Below, one piece after another: positions 31,935 through 41,361 of a DNA stretch of 64,000 nt. Made by a program: the position numbers and the translations under genes. Each line of letters opens with the position of its first letter. The first letter of the stretch is position 1. The DNA is taken from the NCBI GenBank assembly GCA_016867395.1, contig VGJS01000003.1, forward strand, positions 79,717-143,716, written 5' to 3'. Source of the stretch: Candidatus Handelsmanbacteria bacterium. Its GTDB lineage: Bacteria; Latescibacterota; UBA2968; UBA8231. The notes under the pieces are model-generated. The model ran no database searches. It was not told where the DNA came from and saw nothing but the letters and a program-made list of their open reading frames with translations.

Positions 31935-34828
31935 TTACTGACCGCCATCTTCACCACCGCCACCCCCTTGCTGCCATCGGCGGCCTGGGCTTCGAGCCGG
32001 CACAGGTACAGGCCGCTGGCATAGCCGGCCACCGGCCAGCCCAATTCATTCTCGGCCAGGCCGCCCTCGGCCCGCAGATGGGTCAGCCGCGCCCCCAACG
32101 CGTCAAAGACCTCCAATTCCACCCGCGCCGGCTGGCTCAGATGGAAACGCAGGTGGGCTCCCTCCCCCTTGCCCACCGGGTTGGGATAACAGTAGACCCG
32201 CGCCTCGGGCAGGAGCGGGGCCGCCGGGTCGGGCCGGGGCAGCTGCCGGGTGGCCGCGTACGCGTGGGTGCCCTCGGCATCACCCCCCTCCTGGGACCAG
32301 GCCGCCGTCTTTCCCCTGTAGGCCATATCCCAGTTGCCCGGGTCCCACAGGTAGAGGTAGGTCCCGGCCAGGGCCGCCAGTTCCAGTTCGCCGTCCCCGT
32401 CCAGGTCCAGGCCCAGGGGTGCGGCGCCCACCCCCTCGCCGGTCAGCAGGGGAAAGCCGGCCAGCACCTCGCCTTTGTTGTCGAGGCCATACACCCCATT
32501 GGCCGTGCCGACGAAGATCTCCTGCGCCCCGTCGCCGTTCAGGTCGAGCAGGATGGGGGCCAGGCCCAGTCCACCGGCCCGCTGCGAACGGGGCAGGGCT
32601 GCGGGAAAATCCGCCTGCCTTTTCCCGTCTGCCCGCAGGAGATGTACCGCGTTCTTCGCCGCCACCACCACTTCGAGAAAACCGTCGCCGTCCACGTCCC
32701 CCAGCACCGGCCCGGCGCCCAGCGAATCGCCCAGTTCCACCTGCCAGGGGGCCTTGCCCAGCACCTCCACCCGCCCCCCGGCCCGGCCCAGCACCAGTTC
32801 CATCGCCCCGTCCCCGTCCAGATCCCCGGCCACCGGGGGCAGGGCCGCCCCCTCCCACAGGGCCGCCGTGCCCGAAGCCCGCAACTGCCAACCCCCCTCG
32901 CCGGACCCGATCAACTCCCGCCCCCCGTCCCCGTCCAGGTCCACGGCGGCCAGGCTGGCCGCGGGTATCCCGTCCCGGCGCAATACCTCGCCGCTATTGG
33001 CGTCGAGCAACACCAGTGCCGCTCCATCCACCGCCAGCACCGCCCGGCCAGGGAACAGACCCAGCCCGGCGGACAGCAGCCCACCGCCCGCCGCCACCCC
33101 CTGCCGCCACTGGGGCTGGGTCGCACCCAGACGCCAGCGCTGCACCTCGTCCCCCTTCGCGGTGAAGAGTTCCGCCCTGCCGTCCCCGTCCACTTCCCCG
33201 GCGGACAGCAGTTTGGCCCCCGGGATGGACCACACCACCCCTGAATCGTGCTTGCCTACCTCTACGCCATCGTCGGTCTGGGCCAGCAGTTCGGCCTTGC
33301 CGTCCCCGTCCAGGTCGGCCCCCTGTAGACGCTGGCCCTCCCCCACCCTCAGGGGCCAACCCCTGGCCGGCTGGGCAAAGGAGACCCGCACCAGCATGGT
33401 GTCCCCCGGCGGCGAGAGCACCTCGATCTCGATGCCGCTGTCCAGGCCGTTATGGCTGCGCGAGGCGGGCAGGGTGTGCGGCCCGAAGCGCGGGTTGCCG
33501 TCCCGGCCGGCGTGGAAAGGGTCCTGGGGCGAACCTTCGATCTGGTCGATGCGCTCAAAGACGGGGTTGCCGATATCGCGGTGGCCGTCGGCCTCGTGCA
33601 AAAAGATCCCCGGGGCCAGCGGGTCGTTGTTGATCTCGCCGGCCTGGCCCCTGGCCCCGATCACCCCCTCGTCCACGTGCCAGACCAGGATGCCCGAGCC
33701 GGGCACAAAGGCGTCGTACTCGTCCATCCCGGTCCACACCCCCTCCTCCACCTCGAACTGGGAGGAATCGAGCCAGACGGTCTCCTCGCCCTGGTACGGA
33801 GCCCGCACCCCCTCGGGCAGACCGAGCCGGCCCCGCTGCTGGCGGTTCTCGATCAGCAGATATTCCCCGTCGGCCAGGGGCAGGCGCAGGGCTTTGGGCA
33901 GGGAACTGGCCCGGTCGGTGGCCACCACTGCCACGGTGGTGTCGCGCCGCAACTCCAGTGGCGCAATCCAGCCCAGCCGCGCCTTGCTCCAAGCCTCTGG
34001 ATGGGGCGGGGCAAAGCCGAAGACCGCTTGTAGCGAATCCCCCTCCAGCACGTAGCCCAGCCGGTTGGCCCCCACGTCCATCAGGCTCCAGCCGCCGGTG
34101 GCGGGCAGGCCATCGGCAAAATTGGAAAGACCGGGCAGCCCCAATTGATGCCCGAAGAATTTGGCCAAAAGGCCGATCAGCCCGGCCTGGCCGCGGGTGC
34201 TGACTGCCTCGGGCAGGATCCAGGCGTCGGGGATGACGGTCCCCCCGGGGCGCAGAGGCTCTTTGAGATAGAGTTCGAGGTCGGCCGGCGAGAGATAGAC
34301 CGAGCGGATATCGTTTAGTTTGCCGGTTTCGTGGCCCACCCCGGCGTGAAAGACGAGGAAGCTGTTGTACTCGAAAAAGCGCGGCCCCTGGGGGTCGGCG
34401 TCGGCCAGGGCCACCGCCTCGGCGAGCAGTTCGCCCCAGCGCCGGCCGATCTCCTCGCGGGTGCGGCCGCTGCCGTAGTACAGGGCCGGCCGTGGGAGGG
34501 TGTAGGCGCGCCGCTCCTCAGTGGGGAAGACGGCGGCTTCGAGGTGTACCTGGTCCTCGGAAACCACCCGGTAATAGCGCGACAGGGCCCGGAGCTGGCG
34601 CTCGAAATAGGCCCGGTCGTGCGGCGGGGTGTCGAAGGGGGCCAGGTACCCGGGCAAGGCCTCAGCCCGGGAGCGCAGGTCAAAGGCCCCCTGGCCGGTG
34701 GTGGTCTCCAGGTCCGGCGTTTCGGGCGGAAAATCCACCCGCAACGCCAGGATGCGCCACCCCGGGGCCGCCTGGGCGGCGTTCCAGGCCAGCAACAGAC
34801 CGGCTAGCAGCAATCTCAGACTGGGCAA
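31931..34828 (-). CDS. M6-like secreted protein with FG-GAP repeats and sorting domain, active site lost
   Basis: A 965-aa exported protein with signal peptide LLLAGLLLAWNAAQA. The N-terminal half resembles immune inhibitor A (M6) metalloproteases: LSNFADGLPATGGWSLMDVG and GSGILVWHVDEGVI are typical. Where HExxHxxG is expected the sequence is KFFGHQLGLPG (residues 223-233): the first His and the Glu are replaced, leaving only one ligand. Residues about 490-850 carry FG-GAP/VCBS repeats (DLDGDGKAELL, DVDGDGFLEVVVA, DLNGDGAQEIFVG). It ends with a sorting domain (YCYPNPVGKGEG onward). It is probably a non-catalytic surface protein, exported by the PorU/PorV system encoded next to it. Confidence 0.85.
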   Translation of the reverse strand: MPSLRLLLAGLLLAWNAAQAAPGWRILALRVDFPPETPDLETTTGQGAFDLRSRAEALPGYLAPFDTPPHDRAYFERQLRALSRYYRVVSEDQVHLEAAVFPTEERRAYTLPRPALYYGSGRTREEIGRRWGELLAEAVALADADPQGPRFFEYNSFLVFHAGVGHETGKLNDIRSVYLSPADLELYLKEPLRPGGTVIPDAWILPEAVSTRGQAGLIGLLAKFFGHQLGLPGLSNFADGLPATGGWSLMDVGANRLGYVLEGDSLQAVFGFAPPHPEAWSKARLGWIAPLELRRDTTVAVVATDRASSLPKALRLPLADGEYLLIENRQQRGRLGLPEGVRAPYQGEETVWLDSSQFEVEEGVWTGMDEYDAFVPGSGILVWHVDEGVIGARGQAGEINNDPLAPGIFLHEADGHRDIGNPVFERIDQIEGSPQDPFHAGRDGNPRFGPHTLPASRSHNGLDSGIEIEVLSPPGDTMLVRVSFAQPARGWPLRVGEGQRLQGADLDGDGKAELLAQTDDGVEVGKHDSGVVWSIPGAKLLSAGEVDGDGRAELFTAKGDEVQRWRLGATQPQWRQGVAAGGGLLSAGLGLFPGRAVLAVDGAALVLLDANSGEVLRRDGIPAASLAAVDLDGDGGRELIGSGEGGWQLRASGTAALWEGAALPPVAGDLDGDGAMELVLGRAGGRVEVLGKAPWQVELGDSLGAGPVLGDVDGDGFLEVVVAAKNAVHLLRADGKRQADFPAALPRSQRAGGLGLAPILLDLNGDGAQEIFVGTANGVYGLDNKGEVLAGFPLLTGEGVGAAPLGLDLDGDGELELAALAGTYLYLWDPGNWDMAYRGKTAAWSQEGGDAEGTHAYAATRQLPRPDPAAPLLPEARVYCYPNPVGKGEGAHLRFHLSQPARVELEVFDALGARLTHLRAEGGLAENELGWPVAGYASGLYLCRLEAQAADGSKGVAVVKMAVSK

Positions 34829-34867
34829 AATCGCGATTGAGGACCGGATGGGTCCCGCCCCTCCGGC

Positions 34868-35914
34868 CTAGAAAATCATGTTGAGGGAGAACCGGGTGTT
34901 GTCCTTTTGGGGGTTGTCGTTGTCCCCAAAGATATAGGCCGCGTCCACCTGAAACAGGTTGTACTTGAGGCCGAGGCCGGCGGTCATGAGGCTCAAATCG
35001 CCGTCGTGGTCGAGGGAGTAGCCGCCGCGCAGGGCGATAAAGGCCTGATCCTGCTGGGCCGACAGGCCGTACTTGTATTCGCCGCCCAGGTGCAGGTCCA
35101 TCTCCTTGAACTCGTTGCCCAGCCCCTCGTCGGCCCAGGCTTTCACCATGTTGCCCATGAAGGAGTTGTTGGCGATCAGCGGCTTGTACAGATCAAGGGA
35201 GACCAGCACGTCGTTGTACTCGGAGTCTAGCAACTTGTAGGCCAGGCCCACCACCAGGTGCTGGGGCAGGGGGTCGGCCTGGCTGGCGTCGATGTAGGCG
35301 ATCTTGGGTCCCAGGTTGCGCAGGGCGGCGCCAAAATTGAGGGCGGGGGTCAAATGCCACAGCAGGCCCAGGTCCGCGGCGAAGCTGTTGCCTACCCCCT
35401 TGCCGCGCTCGATGCCGGCCCCGATGGTGGCCAGGTTGCTGCGGATGAACTTGAGGCCAATGCCGGCTGACATGTTGTTGGCGATCTGGGCCCCGTACGC
35501 CGCCGACACCGCCATGTCGTAGCTGCTGAAGCTGCCCTGCACATTGCCCCGCTCGTCGGTGCGGGTCTGCTCGCCCAGGTTAAGCAGGGAGAGATTGAAA
35601 CCGATATTGCCCCAGCCCTCCACCGGCTGCGAATAGGCCAAAAAATTATACGACATATCGTCGGCCAGGCCGGGCAGCCACTTCATGTGGGTCAGCCCCA
35701 CCTGGTGCTTGGACTGCCCGTACAGGGCGGCGGGGTTGAAGTAGCTGGCGGTGGCGTCGTCGGCGATGGCCACGTAGGACTCGCCCATGCCGCTGGCCCG
35801 GGCCCCCGGTTCGATGAGCAGGAACAGCACCGCGGCCTGGCTCTCGGGCGTGGCAGCGGCCTGCCCGGCGAGGCCCAGGCTGGCGGCGAGCAGGAGTGCG
35901 CTGAGTTTCTTCAT
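34868..35914 (-). CDS. porV: PorV/PorQ-family outer-membrane protein
   Basis: A 348-aa outer-membrane beta-barrel of the FadL-like PorV/PorQ family, which shuttles type IX substrates to the PorU sortase. A signal peptide (LSALLLAASLGLAGQAAA) is followed by the family opening IEPGARASGMGESYVAIADD and YFNPAALYGQSKHQVGLTH. The C-terminus NTRFSLNMIF suits barrel insertion. The ATG at 35914 has AGGAGG about 10 nt upstream; the longer frame to 35959 is less likely. It lies immediately downstream of the PorU-like gene, the arrangement expected for the pair. PorQ or a PorV paralogue for another system remains possible. Confidence 0.85.
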   Translation of the reverse strand: MKKLSALLLAASLGLAGQAAATPESQAAVLFLLIEPGARASGMGESYVAIADDATASYFNPAALYGQSKHQVGLTHMKWLPGLADDMSYNFLAYSQPVEGWGNIGFNLSLLNLGEQTRTDERGNVQGSFSSYDMAVSAAYGAQIANNMSAGIGLKFIRSNLATIGAGIERGKGVGNSFAADLGLLWHLTPALNFGAALRNLGPKIAYIDASQADPLPQHLVVGLAYKLLDSEYNDVLVSLDLYKPLIANNSFMGNMVKAWADEGLGNEFKEMDLHLGGEYKYGLSAQQDQAFIALRGGYSLDHDGDLSLMTAGLGLKYNLFQVDAAYIFGDNDNPQKDNTRFSLNMIF

Positions 35915-36008
35915 GGTGCGTATTCCTCCTTGGGAATGGCAGTGGAACTGGGTGCTCAACTTCTCTCCTCTCGCACTCCTGCAAGGGCAAGGCTCCTTAT
36001 TAATGGAC

Positions 36009-39000
36009 TCACTTCATTACCTGGAGGACGGCCGACTGCTGGACCGGGCCGCCCTTCGGGCGGGTCACTTCGAGCTGGTAGAGATAACTGCCGTTGGCCA
36101 GTGCCACCGGCGGTTTCCACTCGACCTGGTTGTAGCCCAGGCGGGTGGTGCCGGCCACCTGGTCGATGAGCCGGCCGGCCAGCGAATAAACGCGGATCTC
36201 CACCTGGCTGGCCGTTTCGGCCAGGAAGTAGGTAAAGTGACCGCTATCCTGCATGGGATTGGGGTGGAAGAGCACCTCGGAGAGGGTGAACTGTCCCCCC
36301 TTCTCCACGGATACCTGGACCTCGGCGCGGGCCGAATTGTTGAAGGTGTCCCAGGCTTTCAGACGAACGGTGTGGTCTCCCGGTTCCAGCAGCGGCAATT
36401 CGTAACGGAGGGTTCCGGTGCGGTAGTCGCCCTGCTGGTTGCTGAAATAGTCGGTCAGCTTGAGCACCTGGTCGTCGAGGCGCAGCTCAATCTCGTGGCC
36501 GGTCTCGCCGGTGATATTGATGCCGCTGGGGTCGCTGAGCTGGGCCTCCAGCACCAGCAGGGGGGGCATCTGGTCGCCGCTTTTGAAGCCCGGCCAGCCC
36601 TGGAAACCCAGGCTGATCCGCGGCCCCTCCTCGTCGGCGACCACCCCCAGGGCGGTGCCGGCCATCACCATGCTGTCGGCCACCCCGAAGGCCGAGGGTT
36701 TGTCCGCGCTCCAGGCATAGGCGCTGATCCGCCCCAGGCTGGCCTGGTAGCTGATGTCCTTGGGCACCCGGAACAGGGCCTCGAAGCGGCCCAACTCCAC
36801 CTTGTAGAGCCCGCGGAAAAGCGGGGCGCCCCCCGCCAAGTAGGACATCCCCTCCAAATTACTGGGCACCGCCGAGTCGAAGGCCTGCACCCAGACCTGG
36901 CCGTTGAAGTCTCCGGCGGCCCGCCCCTCGGGGTCGCGAACCTGGCCGCTGAGCCGCACCTCCTGCAGGGCGCGCAGGGTGTCGGGCGCGCTCAAGTCCA
37001 CTTTGTAGCGGGGCTGGGCCAGGCGGGTGGCCGCGTCCCCCATCAGGGAGTAGCGCTGGATGTTGCGCCGCCAGGCGTCCGAGAGGATAAACACCTGTTG
37101 CTTGCCTTCCATGAGGGCCAGGCCCAGGGGCACGTGATCGCGGCCCGAGCGGAAAAGCTGGTCGAAGAAGGCCCGGGCCAGGCTCATGTTGCTCTCCTGG
37201 AAACCGATGCGCGTGGCTGAGATGAAACCGATCACCCCGCCCTCGGGCATGTTGAGCAGGATCTCGGGCATGGATTCGCGGACCGGGTCGTCGAAGACCC
37301 CCACCTGGCTGGCGGCGGTGTACATCAGAGGCAGGCGCCGGCCGTTGTCAATCGACGCCACGTCGCGCGAGACCAGGAAGATCTGCTCGTGGGCCAGCAC
37401 CTCGGGGTTGCCGTGGCCGATGTAGGTCAGCACCAGAGCCCCCTTGTTGAAATGGCGGATGAACTCGTCGCGGGCCCGGGGCTTGGTGCGGCCCTCCAGC
37501 GGGTACAGCCCGATGTAGAGCTTAGTCAGGTCCAGGTCCTCGGGCAGTTGCTCCCGGACCAGCCGCTCGGCGCTGGTCAGGAAATAGGTCTCGGGCGAGT
37601 TGGGCCGCTGCGGGTGGAGCACATCGTCGGAGACCAGCAGCACCCGCGTCTGCCAGGGCCCCACCTCGGGACGGCGGTCGTAGTTGATCAGCTTATCCAC
37701 CACCGCCTCAGCCTGTGCCGCCGTCTGCACCGGCAGCCGGCCGATAGCCAAGTCCGGGTACACGTCGTTCTCGCCGCCGGCCACCCGCACGTACCATTCG
37801 TCATAGGTGCTGTCCCCGTCCTGGTAGGGGGGGATCCAGTTGCCCGGGCTGGAGCCCGAATTGTTCTTGTAGTCGTAGCTGCCGTCCCCCATCAGGGTGA
37901 CGAATACCGGGGCCGGATCCCAGTGTTCATAGGCGTAGCGCACGAAGTTGCGTATCGCCGCCGGGTCCAGCAGGCCGCCGGCGAACTCGTCGTAGATATC
38001 CTGCACGTCGATCACCTTCACCGCAAAGGGCTTGCCAAAGCGGTCGTCCTCTGCCCGCCACTGGCCCAGGCGCCGGGCCGCGTTCAGGAACTCCCCGTGG
38101 CTGATCAATACATACTCGGCTCCCTGGCCCTCGGCCTTGAGCTGGGCCGAAGCGTCCGGCTGTATGCGGAAGGGGCGCTTCCAACGCGAGGGAAGGGCGG
38201 CCAGATAATGCCGGGGCACCGGTCCGGGCCCGTCCTGAAACCGGACCTGGCCGCTAGCCGGGTCGTAGGCGAAATCGGTGATCTCCACCAGTCCTTCCGA
38301 CACCTCAAAGAGGCGGGGCCGGCTGTCGAAACCGCCGAGGGCAAACTCGCTCAACTCAGCCAGAGGGTAGTCGAAGCTCAATTCCCCCCGCTGGGCGAGA
38401 AAAGCACGGTTGTACTCCACCTCGTACCAGTCCAGGCGGGTGGCTTCCTTGTTCAAGTGGAACACCCCCAATGTGTTCTGGCCCTCCTTAGCCCCGGCGG
38501 CCGCCTCGACCTCCAGGGTGTCGGGCGGCACGCCCTCAAAGGACAGTTGCCCCACCTCCTCCCCGTTCCACTTCACCGCAAAGGGATGCTCGCCCTCTTT
38601 GTTGCCAAAGAAAGCCAGCCGGATCCGTGCCGGCCCTGCCGCCGCCCCCTGCACCGAGACCGGGAAGTTGCGAGCATTGCCGGTGAAATCCTGCCAGTAC
38701 CACTCGTACCCCGAGTTGATGCTTTCCAACTGGATGAGGATGCGCTCCTCGGCCTCCTCGTGGACCCGCGCCCGGTAGCTGGCCGGCCGAAGCGGGGCGC
38801 TCTCCAGCAAGGCCCCGCTGCGAGTGGCTGCCCGCTTGCCCGTCGCCCCGCCCACCACCAGCCAGTACGTGTTGTCGCGGGTGTACAGATTGCGCCGGTA
38901 GAGATAGAGACCGGTGTTGCGCTGGTACTCCCAGCGCTCCACCCCCTCCCCATCGAAAAGCAGAAAATCCGCCGCGTCGAAGCGCCCGTCCCCCCCGTCT

Positions 39001-39731
39001 TCCACCACCAGGGCCTGCTCCGCCAGGATCGACTCAGCCGGCCGCAGCAACGGCAGGGACCGCCCCCCCCCATACCACAGGCTCAGCCGTCCAGGGTCCA
39101 GCCCCTCCAGGCTCATGCCCGCATCCATTAGGTCCTGCCCGGTGATTCGGTAGATCCCCCCCTCGCGCACCACCACCCGCAGGGTCTGGCTCCCGGTCTC
39201 CTGAACCCCCTTGGCCGTCCGCCGCTCCGGGAGGCGGCGCCAGCCCCTGGCCTGATCATAGTTGACTAGCAAGGATTGGTACAACTCCTCCCCCCAGCGG
39301 TCGGACCTGGCCCGCCCAACCCCTCCATGCCGGCCCAGGTACACCACCACCTCCACCCGGTCGTACAATGCCACCCGCCCCTCCCCCAGTTGCCCCGGCC
39401 CGAAGACCACCCCCACCACCCGCTGGTCGCGCACCGCCCCCACTTCGCTGAGGCCCGCCGGGCCCTGGGCCCCCATCCATACCGGCCCCCCCGGCTCCAC
39501 CGCCAACGCCCCCGCCGGCCGGGCCTCCAGCACCTCCAGCCTGGGCTCCCCCTCCAGGGGCAGCCCCACCAAGCAACTTTGCCCTTCCCCTGAACTCAGT
39601 TGGCCCTCGTCAGCCTGCCATACCAGCCGCACCTGATCCGGCTGGCTGGACACCAGCCGGACCTCGGCCCAGGCTGCGCCGACCCAAAGCAGAGCCAGCC
39701 AACTCATCACCCGCAGACAGGAGGTATACAT
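36009..39731 (-). CDS. porU: PorU-like C25 (gingipain-type) sortase, catalytic Cys replaced by Ser
   Basis: About 1240 aa, full PorU size. A hydrophobic signal segment (VMSWLALLWVGAAWA) starts it. The C25 domain includes VFVTLMGDGSYDYKN, YPDLAIGRLPVQTAAQAEA and the His loop LTYIGHGNPEVLAHEQIF (His773). The nucleophile region reads YTAASQVGVFDD, where gingipains and PorU have TATCEFGRFD; position 808 is Ser (AGC, 37308-37310). It ends in its own sorting-like domain (LSEVLFHPNPMQDSGHF onward). The start could instead be 39707. The open frame continues upstream antisense to rpmB but is not coding there. It is the first gene of the envelope block, divergent from rpmB. Confidence 0.85.
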   Translation of the reverse strand: MYTSCLRVMSWLALLWVGAAWAEVRLVSSQPDQVRLVWQADEGQLSSGEGQSCLVGLPLEGEPRLEVLEARPAGALAVEPGGPVWMGAQGPAGLSEVGAVRDQRVVGVVFGPGQLGEGRVALYDRVEVVVYLGRHGGVGRARSDRWGEELYQSLLVNYDQARGWRRLPERRTAKGVQETGSQTLRVVVREGGIYRITGQDLMDAGMSLEGLDPGRLSLWYGGGRSLPLLRPAESILAEQALVVEDGGDGRFDAADFLLFDGEGVERWEYQRNTGLYLYRRNLYTRDNTYWLVVGGATGKRAATRSGALLESAPLRPASYRARVHEEAEERILIQLESINSGYEWYWQDFTGNARNFPVSVQGAAAGPARIRLAFFGNKEGEHPFAVKWNGEEVGQLSFEGVPPDTLEVEAAAGAKEGQNTLGVFHLNKEATRLDWYEVEYNRAFLAQRGELSFDYPLAELSEFALGGFDSRPRLFEVSEGLVEITDFAYDPASGQVRFQDGPGPVPRHYLAALPSRWKRPFRIQPDASAQLKAEGQGAEYVLISHGEFLNAARRLGQWRAEDDRFGKPFAVKVIDVQDIYDEFAGGLLDPAAIRNFVRYAYEHWDPAPVFVTLMGDGSYDYKNNSGSSPGNWIPPYQDGDSTYDEWYVRVAGGENDVYPDLAIGRLPVQTAAQAEAVVDKLINYDRRPEVGPWQTRVLLVSDDVLHPQRPNSPETYFLTSAERLVREQLPEDLDLTKLYIGLYPLEGRTKPRARDEFIRHFNKGALVLTYIGHGNPEVLAHEQIFLVSRDVASIDNGRRLPLMYTAASQVGVFDDPVRESMPEILLNMPEGGVIGFISATRIGFQESNMSLARAFFDQLFRSGRDHVPLGLALMEGKQQVFILSDAWRRNIQRYSLMGDAATRLAQPRYKVDLSAPDTLRALQEVRLSGQVRDPEGRAAGDFNGQVWVQAFDSAVPSNLEGMSYLAGGAPLFRGLYKVELGRFEALFRVPKDISYQASLGRISAYAWSADKPSAFGVADSMVMAGTALGVVADEEGPRISLGFQGWPGFKSGDQMPPLLVLEAQLSDPSGINITGETGHEIELRLDDQVLKLTDYFSNQQGDYRTGTLRYELPLLEPGDHTVRLKAWDTFNNSARAEVQVSVEKGGQFTLSEVLFHPNPMQDSGHFTYFLAETASQVEIRVYSLAGRLIDQVAGTTRLGYNQVEWKPPVALANGSYLYQLEVTRPKGGPVQQSAVLQVMK

Positions 39732-39824
39732 CGGTTCGGGAAAGAGGCCCTCGTCTTCAGCGCAAGGGATATAATCTTCAATAATTAAGGTGCGGGCTGG
39801 CCCCGGTATTGTCAAGCAGCGCCC

Positions 39825-39853
39825 TTGACTTATGCCCTGCCGAAAGCTATTTT
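39825..39853 (+). promoter_or_regulatory. Sigma70-type promoter for rpmB
   Basis: TTGACT (39825-39830) and TATTTT (39848-39853) are separated by 17 bases, about 28 bases before the rpmB ATG. An AAAGGAGCAG ribosome binding site follows. Confidence 0.7.
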
Positions 39854-39881
39854 CTTTGTTCTTCTGCAAAAGGAGCAGTAA

Positions 39882-40109
39882 ATGTCGCGTACATGTCAGA
39901 TTACCGGTAAGCGCCGCCACGCCGCCCACAACGTGAGCCACTCGAACCGCAAGTCGCTGCGCTTTCAGCAGCCCAACCTGGTCACCAAGCGCATCTTTGT
40001 CCCCGAGGAAAACCGCACCGTCACCATCCGGGTCTCGGCGCGCGCCCTGCGCACCCTCAACAAGAAGGGGCTCCGGCAGTTCCTCAAGGAAGAGGGCCGT
40101 TCCCTCTGA
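39882..40109 (+). CDS. rpmB: 50S ribosomal protein L28
   Basis: A 75-aa component of the large ribosomal subunit. It shows CQITGKRRHAAHNVSHSNRK, FQQPNLVTKRIF and TIRVSARALRTLNKKGL, the family pattern. Only one of the zinc-binding Cys seen in some L28 forms is present. AAAGGAG precedes the ATG. It is followed after 9 bases by the DegT aminotransferase gene, so the two may be co-transcribed. Confidence 0.95.
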   Translation: MSRTCQITGKRRHAAHNVSHSNRKSLRFQQPNLVTKRIFVPEENRTVTIRVSARALRTLNKKGLRQFLKEEGRSL

Positions 40110-40118
40110 GAAGCCGCA

Positions 40119-41342
40119 ATGGCACAGTTGGCGTTCAACGGGGGCGAGCCGATTCGGCGCGCCCCTTTTCATTTCTGGCCGGTGATCGCCGACAACGACG
40201 AGGCCGCCCTGCTCGAAGTGCTGCGCAGCGGCCGCTGGTTCCTCGCCGACAAGGTGGCCGCCTTCGAGAAAGCCTTTGCCGCCTTTCAGGACGCCCAGTT
40301 CGGGGTGGCGGTCAGCAACGGCACCGTGGCCCTGCAGGTGGCCCTGGAAGCCATCGACCTGAAGCCGGCCGACGAGGTCATCGTCCCGGCCTATACCTTC
40401 ATCGCCACCGCCAGCGCCGTGGCCCTGGTGGGGGGCATCCCCATCTTCGCCGACGTGCAGCCGGGCACCTACAACCTCTGCCCGGACTCGGCGGAGGCAG
40501 CCATCACCGAGCGCACCCGGGCCATTGTCGCCGTCCACGTGGCCGGCCGCCCCGCCGACCTGGACGCCCTGGGTGAACTGGCCCGCCGCCACCAGCTCTT
40601 TCTCATCGAGGACGCGGCTCAGGCCCACGCCGCCGCTTGGAAGGGCCGCAAGGTGGGGGCCATCGGCAACCTGGGCACCTTCAGCTTCCAGGCCAGCAAG
40701 AACCTCAGCGCCGGGGAGGGCGGTTTTGTCACATCCGACGACCGCCGCCTCGCCGAAAGGGCCTGGTCGCTGCACAACTGCGGCCGCGCCCCGCAGGGAG
40801 CTTGGTACGAACACCCCCTGGTGGGCGGCAACTACCGCCTCAGCGAGTTCCAGGCCGGCCTGCTGCTCAGCCAGTTGGCCCGCCTCGAAGCGCAGACAGC
40901 CTGCCGCACCCGCAATGCCGCATTGTTGGACGAATTGTTGGGAAAGATTGAGGGAGTATTTCCGCTGGACCCCGACCCGCGTATCACCACCCACGCCCAC
41001 CACCTGTATATCATCCGCTACCGGGCCAGCGACTTTGGCGGGGCGACCCGCGACCGCTTCGTCGCCGCCCTCCAGCGCGAGGGGATTCCCTGTAGCGTCG
41101 GGTACAACCCTCTCTACAAGGAAGAGGCTTTTCGCACCAAGTTCCAGGACACTCCCGTCATGAGCGCCTACTTCAAAGGCAAGCCCGACTACGAGCGCGT
41201 CCGCTGCCCGCAGGTCGAGCGCATCTGCGCCGAGGAGGCGGTCTGGCTCACCCAGAACATGCTGCTGGGACCGGAGGAAGACGTGCGCGACATCGCCGCC
41301 GCCATCCGCAAGATCCGGGAACACGTCGGGGAACTCGTTTAG
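40119..41342 (+). CDS. DegT/DnrJ/EryC1/StrS-family PLP aminotransferase
   Basis: A complete 407-aa sugar-aminotransferase-type protein. It starts LAFNGGEPIRRAPFHFWPV, has VSNGTVALQVALEA, PAYTFIATASAVALVGG, the cofactor Asp in LIEDAAQAHAA, the Schiff-base Lys in FSFQASKNLSAGEGG, and the C-terminal REGIPCSVGYNPLYKE. Members make amino sugars for surface polysaccharide or antibiotics, or have lost catalysis. The true substrate is unknown. It resembles the internally deleted copy at 20600, whose ends match this protein's ends. Codon use is like that of the neighbours. Confidence 0.92.
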   Translation: MAQLAFNGGEPIRRAPFHFWPVIADNDEAALLEVLRSGRWFLADKVAAFEKAFAAFQDAQFGVAVSNGTVALQVALEAIDLKPADEVIVPAYTFIATASAVALVGGIPIFADVQPGTYNLCPDSAEAAITERTRAIVAVHVAGRPADLDALGELARRHQLFLIEDAAQAHAAAWKGRKVGAIGNLGTFSFQASKNLSAGEGGFVTSDDRRLAERAWSLHNCGRAPQGAWYEHPLVGGNYRLSEFQAGLLLSQLARLEAQTACRTRNAALLDELLGKIEGVFPLDPDPRITTHAHHLYIIRYRASDFGGATRDRFVAALQREGIPCSVGYNPLYKEEAFRTKFQDTPVMSAYFKGKPDYERVRCPQVERICAEEAVWLTQNMLLGPEEDVRDIAAAIRKIREHVGELV

Positions 41343-41361
41343 CCCGGCCGGCCCTTTGGTT

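Noticed and set aside
39755..39800. Divergent promoter for porU.
   Set aside because: TTGACA and TATATC-like hexamers exist on the minus strand but at unsuitable spacing.
39732..41324. The PorU open frame continues antisense across rpmB and the DegT gene (1771 codons in total).
   Set aside because: The upstream part is antisense to two clear genes. High GC leaves long stop-free shadows. Family homology and a signal peptide begin at 39731.
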